Source: DATARH01 sp036008175 (GTDB lineage Bacteria; Pseudomonadota; Alphaproteobacteria; ATCC43930; CGMCC-115725). From it: DNA of 5,404 bases. Below the pieces are notes generated by a model. It was not told the origin of the DNA and did no database searches. It was given only the letters and a program-made list of their open reading frames with translations. A program made the translations under genes and the position numbers. The stretch lies in assembly GCA_036008175.1 (NCBI GenBank), contig DASYOB010000041.1:1-5404 (forward strand), in the 5' to 3' direction. Below, in pieces: positions 1-4,811 of this stretch (positions are counted from its first letter, which is position 1; each line of letters opens with the position of its first letter).

Positions 1-146
1 GAATTATCCTGAAAGAAGTCAAAAGAACCTGACGCGCCCGGTCGAATACCCTGGCACGTGTTCCTTTCATCGCCGCTGTAGGTCTACCCGTCATCGTCGC
101 CGCTTCGGTTTCCCTCGGCTCACGCCTGGCTATATGGGAACCGGGA

Positions 147-296
147 TCACCTCGTGGCATCCGACGATGGCTCTGTTTGACCCTCCAACCGCGCGGCTTC
201 GTAATCCAACTGCTCGGCGAGTGTGACGAGCAGGCGATCGGTGCGATGGCCGCCAGACGTTGGGACCGCCGCCATCCGCTTGCACAACTCAGCCAT
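147..296 (-). CDS. Small hypothetical protein, 49 aa, helical
   Basis: An ATG at 294-296 opens a 49-codon frame that ends in TGA at 147-149. An in-frame TGA lies 27 bases upstream of the ATG. The translation begins MAELCKRMAAVPTSGGHRTD, continues with RLLVTLAEQLDYEAARLEGQ, and ends in a polar tail. The arrangement is a short helix, a Pro/Gly-rich turn, then a second amphipathic helix (about residues 20-40) ending in a DYEAARLE motif. The frame looks like protein rather than noise: it has balanced residues, one proline in the turn, and GC-rich third positions. From memory it resembles short uncharacterised alphaproteobacterial proteins with a PTxGGHxxDRLL-type core; this is recollection, not a search. 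No good ribosome binding site precedes the ATG, so the start could differ or the gene could be a remnant. Function unknown. It is isolated, with no gene within 350 bases on the right. Confidence 0.45.
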   Translation of the reverse strand: MAELCKRMAAVPTSGGHRTDRLLVTLAEQLDYEAARLEGQTEPSSDATR

Positions 297-682
297 ACGC
301 CGAAGATCGGTCGCCCTGTTTCATGAACTCTCTTATCGACGTGTACGTCTGTCACAAACTGCCATGTGCGCGAGTGTTGTCAGCAGCAAATCGTTGCGCT
401 GCGACCAAAAAGAACGGCGCCCCGCATTCTCGGAACTGACGCAAAGGGGGGATAGGCTAAAGAGATCCCGCTGACGGGGTGGGCAATTGTGCCGACACGG
501 TACGCTCGCACTCGTGGTAACCTCGTTTCGCTCCCAATCCGTGTGGTCCCGAACGGGGGGATACATCGGGACATCACCGCCAAGTCGTTAAAGTTTCCTA
601 CTTTTTTTTGAGGCACGTTGGCACCACGCCCGAAGATGGGCGTTGAATACGGCGATGCCAAGCGTCCGATACGAGGCGCGCG
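297..682. other. Intergenic stretch with no assignable gene
   Basis: About 390 bases without a convincing gene. Open frames exist on both strands (for example 333-566 and 380-859, both minus), but their translations are rich in Arg, Ser and Cys, show no domain pattern, and overlap one another. Base composition is less GC-rich than in the long genes: a hand count gives 35 of 60 at 361-420 and 33 of 60 at 541-600. The stretch contains a 7-bp inverted repeat (546-552 with 566-572), a T8 run (602-609) and a 6-bp inverted repeat (626-631 with 638-643). None is arranged as an intrinsic terminator, because the T run lies between the hairpins and follows neither closely in either direction. I saw no tRNA fold. 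Confidence 0.5.
546..572. repeat. 7-bp perfect inverted repeat
   Basis: GTCCCGA at 546-552 is mirrored exactly by TCGGGAC at 566-572, with a 13-base spacer that contains a run of six G. It could be an operator half-site pair or a small hairpin. The following T run begins 30 bases after the right arm, too far away for an intrinsic terminator. A match of this size can arise by chance in a GC-rich intergenic stretch. Confidence 0.3.
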
Positions 683-871
683 TTGACCCGTCAGGAACAG
701 CTTCGACGAATTGCGGCGATACGTCAGCAGATGCGTTTGGCGCGCGAGCAATTGGGCGTCGCGCTCGCCGCGATGGACTACGAGCAAGCGTTGGCCCTCC
801 AGATCGAGATGGATCACCTGGAAGGCGAATGGTGCCGTGCAGCGCCCCGAGACGTACACGAGCTTTTATAG
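683..871 (+). CDS. Small helical protein with UVR-like motif, 62 aa
   Basis: The frame opens with TTG at 683-685 and ends with TAG at 869-871. An in-frame TGA at 644-646 leaves TTG as the only usual start before the helical core. A GAGG at 673-676 sits 6 bases upstream and supports that choice. The product is almost entirely helical: residues 3-26 form a charged amphipathic helix (QLRRIAAIRQQMRLAREQLG), and residues 27-50 form a second helix carrying MDYEQALALQIEMDHLEGEW. This second helix resembles the UVR motif of UvrB/UvrC and related proteins (consensus like LDFEKAAELRDEIKxLE), a helical hairpin used for protein contacts. The family resemblance is known biology; applying it here is inference. 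The gene is monocistronic and converges on the zinc-ribbon frame, with 27 bases between the two stop codons. Specific function unknown. Confidence 0.5.
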   Translation: MTRQEQLRRIAAIRQQMRLAREQLGVALAAMDYEQALALQIEMDHLEGEWCRAAPRDVHELL

Positions 872-898
872 GCGTTCCGGTACAGCTCAACGAGCCGG

Positions 899-1138
899 CT
901 ACTGTTTGATCGACACCACGGCCCGCCCGCGCTGGTCACATTCGCGGCAGCGGAGCCGGTGTTGCAGGTCGAGCACGGGCAAGTGTGGCGGCAGCCGTAG
1001 CCCCTGTTGCAAGCCGCTCGACGGTATCAGCTCGCTATGGCCGCAGACGCACTCGACCTTGACGAAATCGCCGGGGCCAAGATCCCCGATCTGATCGAGA
1101 TTGCTTCGTCGACCGGCGGTCTCTCCTCGCGATGACAG
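899..1138 (-). CDS. Zinc-ribbon-like small protein, start codon unresolved
   Basis: This frame runs from just after a TGA at 1145-1147 to a TAG at 899-901. It encodes a convincing small protein: DLGPGDFVKVECVCGH, a linker of about 30 residues, then LRCRECDQRGRAVVSIK and the stop. The CxCGH and CxxC pairs are spaced as in a four-ligand zinc ribbon, and the C-terminal CREC-xxxGRAxVSI pattern matches, from memory, short uncharacterised alphaproteobacterial proteins. No ATG, GTG or TTG precedes the first cysteine pair in this frame. The only near-standard start is CTG at 1136-1138, which is used for the listed end but has no good Shine-Dalgarno sequence. A strong GAGGAGAG-type site does exist at about 1121-1128 but is not followed by a start codon. 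The upstream TGA is the stop of the substrate-binding-protein gene, so both lie in the same frame. Either a rare start is used or the gene lost its start and is decaying. Role unknown; a nucleic-acid or protein contact role is possible. Confidence 0.55.
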   Translation of the reverse strand: MSSRGETAGRRSNLDQIGDLGPGDFVKVECVCGHSELIPSSGLQQGLRLPPHLPVLDLQHRLRCRECDQRGRAVVSIKQ

Positions 1139-1144
1139 CTTTGC

Positions 1145-2428
1145 TCAATGCTTGATGCTGGAATAGGGCAGGATGGCGTCGCCGGCCTTGTATTCGTCGG
1201 GCCAGATCACCGTCTCGCCCTTGCCGTCGCGGAAATCATCGACGCTGGTGCCGGCGATGTTCTGGAACTGGATGGTCAGGATGCGCGATTTAGCCCACTC
1301 GCCCTTGTTGCCGAAGGCGACGTCGCCGACCACGGTCTTGAAAGTGTGGGTGCGGATGTAGTCGGCGATCTTGTCCTGGTCGAGGCTCTGCGTGCCCTCG
1401 ACCGCGTCGCCCAGGACCTGCAGGTCGGCGTACGCCCAGGGACCGAGGTAATAGCCGAGCGGATCGACTCCCTCCTTTGGCGCCCGTTCCTGGTATTTGG
1501 CGAGAAACTCCATGACCCCGGGGAAGCGCAGCTTCGGCGCCGGCAGCCACCAGTCGAAGGTGATGATGCCGTTGAGCATCGCCCCGAGCGAGGTCTTCAG
1601 CGAGGTGCTCTGCGGCCCGGTCAGATTGCCGCCGAACACCTTCGTCTTCAGCCCCATCTCGTTGACGCTGCGGATGATGCCGACACTGTCGGCCGGGTAG
1701 GACGAGATGTAGACGATGTCGGCGTTGGTCGCCTGCAAGGCCCGGACGACCGGGCTGAAATCGGTCGTCGTCAGCGGGTAGGTCTTGTCGTAGACGACCT
1801 CGAGCCCGGCCTTTTTCAGATTGACGCGAGCGCCGTCGGCGGTGTTGCGGGTCGCCTCGCCGTCGCCGACCGCGAGCGCGATCGTCTTCAGCCCGAGCTT
1901 GTCCTTGTTGGCCTTGATGACCTCGAAAAAGCCCTCGGAGATTGCCGGTCGCGGATCCGGGCCGACCGGCAGCATCGAGAAGTATTTCGGGTATTTGAAC
2001 TCCTCGTTGATGTCGAGCGCGAACAGGCCGATGAAGGTCTTGTTATGCGCGATCACGACCGGCATCGCCGGCGCCGCGACATTGGTGCCATAACCGGAGA
2101 CGACGAGGTCGACCTTGTCGACGTCGAGGAGCTTCGTATAGATGCCCGGCACCAGCGACGGGTTGGTCTGGTCGTCGTAGAAATCGAGCTTGACCGGGCG
2201 CCCCAACAGCCCGCCCTTGGCGTTCTGGTCCTCGGCCCAGATCTGCATCGCCAAAAGCCCGCTCTTGCCGTTGACGGCTAGCGAGCCGGTCAGCGCCATC
2301 GAGAAGCCGATCGTAATCGGCTCGCCGCTCGGCGGCTTCGCGGGCGCCTGCGCCGACGCTGCGGGGGCGGCAAACAACAACGCGAGCGCTGCCGCGGCCC
2401 GCCAGCCCGAGATCCGTCCGTCCAGCAT
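1145..2428 (-). CDS. ABC transporter substrate-binding protein, branched-chain amino acid (LivK/Peripla_BP_6) type
   Basis: A periplasmic solute-binding protein of 427 residues, the usual size for the LivK-like family. The ATG at 2426-2428 is chosen because an AAAGGGGAAG site lies directly upstream and a clear Sec signal peptide follows: basic MLDGRISGWR, hydrophobic AAAALALLFAAPAA, and a likely cleavage after ASA at residue 26. An upstream in-frame start (2584) would add 52 residues without signal character and run into the divergent gene. The mature start PITIGFSMALTGSLAVNGKS and the following NAKGGLLGRPVKLDFYDDQT are family hallmarks of the first lobe. Later stretches, including VVRALQATNADIVYISSYPA, fit the second lobe of a Venus-flytrap fold. 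The family feeds LivHMGF-type ABC importers and binds amino acids, amides or aromatic acids; the ligand here cannot be read off. No permease or ATPase gene is visible, so it is an orphan binder within this window. It is divergent from the dioxygenase gene, with 123 bases between the starts. Confidence 0.93.
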   Translation of the reverse strand: MLDGRISGWRAAAALALLFAAPAASAQAPAKPPSGEPITIGFSMALTGSLAVNGKSGLLAMQIWAEDQNAKGGLLGRPVKLDFYDDQTNPSLVPGIYTKLLDVDKVDLVVSGYGTNVAAPAMPVVIAHNKTFIGLFALDINEEFKYPKYFSMLPVGPDPRPAISEGFFEVIKANKDKLGLKTIALAVGDGEATRNTADGARVNLKKAGLEVVYDKTYPLTTTDFSPVVRALQATNADIVYISSYPADSVGIIRSVNEMGLKTKVFGGNLTGPQSTSLKTSLGAMLNGIITFDWWLPAPKLRFPGVMEFLAKYQERAPKEGVDPLGYYLGPWAYADLQVLGDAVEGTQSLDQDKIADYIRTHTFKTVVGDVAFGNKGEWAKSRILTIQFQNIAGTSVDDFRDGKGETVIWPDEYKAGDAILPYSSIKH

Positions 2429-2457
2429 TTCTTCCCCTTTCGATTTTATCGCCGCCG

Positions 2458-2511
2458 AGGATAGCAGCATTGCGGCGTCGATTGACAACCCGGCGGCGGC
2501 GGATCGATCCT
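2458..2511. promoter_or_regulatory. Putative overlapping divergent promoters with a palindrome
   Basis: The intergenic region contains TTGACA at 2482-2487 on the plus strand. Its complement, shifted by one base, reads TTGTCA (2488 down to 2483) on the minus strand, so both directions could share one -35 block. For the minus direction, TATCCT (2463-2458) lies 19 bases on and would give a leader of roughly 25 bases before the binding-protein start. For the plus direction, only a weak GATCCT (2506-2511) lies 18 bases on. A perfect 10-bp palindrome, GGATCGATCC (2501-2510), overlaps this weak -10 and could be an operator, although it is also easily a chance match. The assignment is by eye from consensus only. 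Confidence 0.3.
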
Positions 2512-2538
2512 GACGCAAATCGAGCCATACCCGCTGCC

Positions 2539-2545
2539 GGGAGGA
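2539..2545 (+). promoter_or_regulatory. Ribosome binding site of the dioxygenase gene
   Basis: GGGAGGA sits 6 bases before the ATG at 2552. The in-frame TTG at 2546 would leave no spacer, so this site decides for the ATG. Confidence 0.75.
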
Positions 2546-2551
2546 TTGCCG

Positions 2552-3442
2552 ATGGCGTTCGCGGTCAATCAGCTTCATCCGCATATCGGCGCCGAGATCG
2601 GTGACCTGGATCTGCGCCAGCCGATCGACGAGACCACTGTCGCGGCGCTATGGCGGACGATCGATACGCACGCGGTCTTGGTCTTCCACGATCAGCAGGT
2701 GAGCGATGCCGAACTGCGCGCCTTCGCCGCCCGCTTCGGTGAATTGGAGATTGGCCGGTCGGCGGCGCGCGGCGGAAAGCGGCGGCTGCAATTCCCCGAG
2801 ATCGGCGACATCTCCAACCTCGACGAAGACAGTCGGATCCGCGCCCGCGACGACAGGAAGCGGCTCGACAGTCTCGGCAATCGCCTCTGGCACACCGATG
2901 CCTCGTACATGCCGGTGCCGGTGGTGCTCGGCATGCTGTTCGCGGTCGCGGTGCCGCCGCCCTCGCCATTTGGCTCCGGCGAGACCGAGTTCGCCGATAT
3001 GCGCGCGGCCTACGACGCGCTATCGGAGGCGCAGAAGGCGGTGGTCGATCCGCTCGTCGTCGAGCATGACGTCTTCTGGTCGCGCGGACAGATTGGCTTC
3101 ACCGAATTTCCGCCCGGCGAGCGCGAGCAATACCCGCCGTCGCGCCAGCGGATGGTACGCCGCCATCCGGGCTCGGGCCGCAAATGCCTGTACCTCTCCG
3201 CGCACGCCTCGCATATCGTCGGCTGGCCCGTCCCCGAAGGGCGGCTTCTGCTGCGCGATCTGGAAGAGCACGCAACCCGGCGCGAATTTGTCTACAGCCA
3301 TAAATGGCGGGTCGGCGATCTCGTCATCTGGGACAACCGCGACACGATGCATCGCGGTCGGGCGCATGACGAAAGCCAGCCGCGCGACCTGCGCCGAGCA
3401 ACGACCTTGGATGTCGGCTCGACCCTCGACGAAGCGGCTTAG
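2552..3442 (+). CDS. TfdA-like Fe(II)/2-oxoglutarate-dependent dioxygenase (TauD/TfdA family)
   Basis: A soluble 296-residue enzyme; TfdA is about 287. The family couples decarboxylation of 2-oxoglutarate to hydroxylation of a substrate on a non-haem Fe(II), often cleaving an ether or C-S bond. Visible active-site residues: the HxD iron pair H114 and D116 in LWHTDASY, distal H267 in TMHRGRAHDES, T145 in GETEFADMRAAYDAL (2-oxoglutarate loop), and R278 and R282 in QPRDLRRATT. Their spacing from H267 (11 and 15) matches R266 and R270 of TauD. The N-terminus (NQLHPHIGAEIGDLDLRQPI) and the AHASHIVGWPVPEGRLLL stretch also follow TfdA, so it lies nearer to TfdA than to taurine dioxygenase. The substrate is unknown; aryloxyacetates or other small carboxylates are candidates. 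The H114 to T145 interval is 31 residues, against 28 in TfdA (H113 to T141), because of a proline-rich PPPSPFGSG loop. It is divergent from the binding-protein gene, and its TAG overlaps the transporter stop. Confidence 0.92.
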   Translation: MAFAVNQLHPHIGAEIGDLDLRQPIDETTVAALWRTIDTHAVLVFHDQQVSDAELRAFAARFGELEIGRSAARGGKRRLQFPEIGDISNLDEDSRIRARDDRKRLDSLGNRLWHTDASYMPVPVVLGMLFAVAVPPPSPFGSGETEFADMRAAYDALSEAQKAVVDPLVVEHDVFWSRGQIGFTEFPPGEREQYPPSRQRMVRRHPGSGRKCLYLSAHASHIVGWPVPEGRLLLRDLEEHATRREFVYSHKWRVGDLVIWDNRDTMHRGRAHDESQPRDLRRATTLDVGSTLDEAA

Positions 3443-4773
3443 GTGCCGCGAGTGGCCTGGTCTTCTGCCATCGCCGTTTGGCGGCGGCCAAGCCACACCG
3501 CGTTCGCGAGCCACAACAGCGCCACCGGGATGGCAGCCAAGGCGACCGTCGTGGACCCGAGGCCGAGGAATGTGGCCAAGAACGCATATGACCAGGCGCC
3601 GACCTGGTCGCCGAGGCGATAGACAAACGTGTCGATAAAGCTCTTCGCCTTGTAGCGATCTTCGCGCGGCACGACCGTAAACAGGACTTCGCGGGTCGGC
3701 CGCGCGATCGCATAATCGCCGGCGCGACGCAGCACCTGAAAGCCCACCAGCGCCATGATTGTCGGCGCCAACGCGAGGGCCCCGAAACCGAGCGCGGTGA
3801 ACGCGGGCAGCAGGGCCAAGGTCAGTGCCACGCCGAATATACCGAGAATGCGGCCAGTCAGGAAAAGCTGCGTTACCAGGGTCAGGCAATTGACGAAGAA
3901 ATCGATCCAGCCGAAGAACTCGGTCTGTGCGCCCTTGTCAGCAAAGCTGCTTTTGGCGATGCCGGCCTGCTGGAAATAGACGATGGTCGAGGTGATCGTG
4001 AACAGCAGGACAAAGATGCTGACGTTGATTAGGTAGGGGTTGCTCAGCGCGTTGGTGACGCCCGAGAAAACGCTGCCGCCAATCGGCTGCTCAGTTTCCG
4101 AGGGCCGATCGTGCAAAGCGGGCGACAGGCGCGACAGCCGTCCTACCGCGAACACTGCAATTCCGAGCAATATCGCCGCGCCGATCAGCAGCCAAGTCGC
4201 CGCCACGCGGCGTGCAAATACGACGATGACCCCTGCCCCGACAATAGCTCCTAGGGAGGCACCAACCGAGATAAACCCGAACAGCCGCTTGCCTTGCGCG
4301 GGATCGAACAAATCGACATTGAGCTGCCAGAAGACAGAGACCACGAACAAGTTATAGACGGAGAGCCAAATAAAAAAGACGCGGCCGATCCACACCGTCT
4401 GGTCAGAGTTCGCGACATGCAGCACCAGCGCGAAAATCAGGATATTGACGATGAAGAAGCCGTAGGTCAGCGGGATGAAGCGGCTGCGCGGCAGGGTCTT
4501 GACCATATAGGCGAACGGCAGGTTCAGCGCCACCATGCCGATGAGCGTGCCTGTGAACAGAAACGGCAGATTCTCTGTGCCGCCGGCGACGCCCATCTCG
4601 TCGCGGATCGGCCGCATGATGTAGTAGGACGACAGCACCGCGAAGATGTAGAGCCAACACCAAAAGAGGACCGCGACCTCCTCCGGCCGGACGTCGATGA
4701 CCCGGCGCAGCAGCCGATGGCCGATGCCGGCGATGGCCGGCGCGGCGCTGGCCGGTCGGTTCCCCTCACTCAA
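3439..4773 (-). CDS. ATP/ADP-translocase-like (NTT, MFS-related) 12-TM membrane transporter
   Basis: An integral membrane protein of 444 residues with about 12 hydrophobic segments (roughly 33-53, 69-90, 99-120, 127-150, 165-187, 191-211, 248-268, 286-307, 311-329, 331-347, 390-406, 408-428) and a polar cytoplasmic N-terminus. The sequence after TM1, SSYYIMRPIRDEMGVAGG, and the late-loop stretches ARPTREVLFTVVPREDRYKA and KSFIDTFVYRLGDQVGAW, are characteristic of bacterial proteins related to NTP/NDP exchangers (COG3202-like). Most such proteins in free-living bacteria have no proven substrate, so nucleotide exchange is not claimed. The start is TTG at 4771-4773: an in-frame TGA lies at 4789-4791, a GAGGGG site stands 6 bases upstream, and no other start codon occurs before TM1. 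It follows the S24 regulator gene by 38 bases on the same strand, suggesting co-transcription. Its TAA at 3439-3441 overlaps the dioxygenase stop. Confidence 0.87.
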   Translation of the reverse strand: MSEGNRPASAAPAIAGIGHRLLRRVIDVRPEEVAVLFWCWLYIFAVLSSYYIMRPIRDEMGVAGGTENLPFLFTGTLIGMVALNLPFAYMVKTLPRSRFIPLTYGFFIVNILIFALVLHVANSDQTVWIGRVFFIWLSVYNLFVVSVFWQLNVDLFDPAQGKRLFGFISVGASLGAIVGAGVIVVFARRVAATWLLIGAAILLGIAVFAVGRLSRLSPALHDRPSETEQPIGGSVFSGVTNALSNPYLINVSIFVLLFTITSTIVYFQQAGIAKSSFADKGAQTEFFGWIDFFVNCLTLVTQLFLTGRILGIFGVALTLALLPAFTALGFGALALAPTIMALVGFQVLRRAGDYAIARPTREVLFTVVPREDRYKAKSFIDTFVYRLGDQVGAWSYAFLATFLGLGSTTVALAAIPVALLWLANAVWLGRRQTAMAEDQATRGT

Positions 4774-4779
4774 GCGGCA

Positions 4780-4785
4780 CCCCTC
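4780..4785 (-). promoter_or_regulatory. Ribosome binding site supporting the TTG start of the transporter
   Basis: GAGGGG on the minus strand lies 6 bases before the TTG at 4771-4773. With the in-frame TGA at 4789-4791, it leaves this TTG as the only sensible start. Confidence 0.65.
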
Positions 4786-4811
4786 GCGTCACAGATGGTT
4801 CGGCAGGTCCG

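Noticed and set aside
106..143. CGGTTTCCC (106-114) with GGGAACCG (136-143), as a terminator for the 49-residue ORF
   Set aside because: The arms differ by one bulged base, the loop is 21 bases, and no T tract follows on the minus strand.
626..643. ACGCCC-GAAGAT-GGGCGT hairpin near a T8 run, as an intrinsic terminator
   Set aside because: The T run (602-609) lies before the hairpin on the plus strand and becomes an A run on the minus strand, so neither orientation gives stem followed by U tract.
893..900. AGCCGGCT palindrome between the two convergent small genes
   Set aside because: At 8 bases with no loop or T tract, it is a common chance palindrome in GC-rich DNA.
1148..2281. A 377-codon open frame on the plus strand opposite the binding-protein gene
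   Set aside because: The minus strand has a signal peptide and full family motifs. The plus-strand translation is rich in Asp, Val, Arg and Leu with no domain pattern, typical of the antisense frame of a GC-rich gene.
2491..2502. CGG trinucleotide repeat in the divergent promoter region
   Set aside because: There are only four units in a GC-rich background, with no sign of a functional microsatellite.
2706..3638. A 310-codon plus-strand frame overlapping the dioxygenase and running into the transporter gene
   Set aside because: The translation is dominated by Arg, Ser, Pro and Ala, is out of phase with the dioxygenase motifs, and crosses the ends of two real genes.
3020..3889. A 289-codon minus-strand frame across the convergent junction
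   Set aside because: It overlaps both the dioxygenase and the transporter in other frames and has no recognisable motif or membrane pattern.
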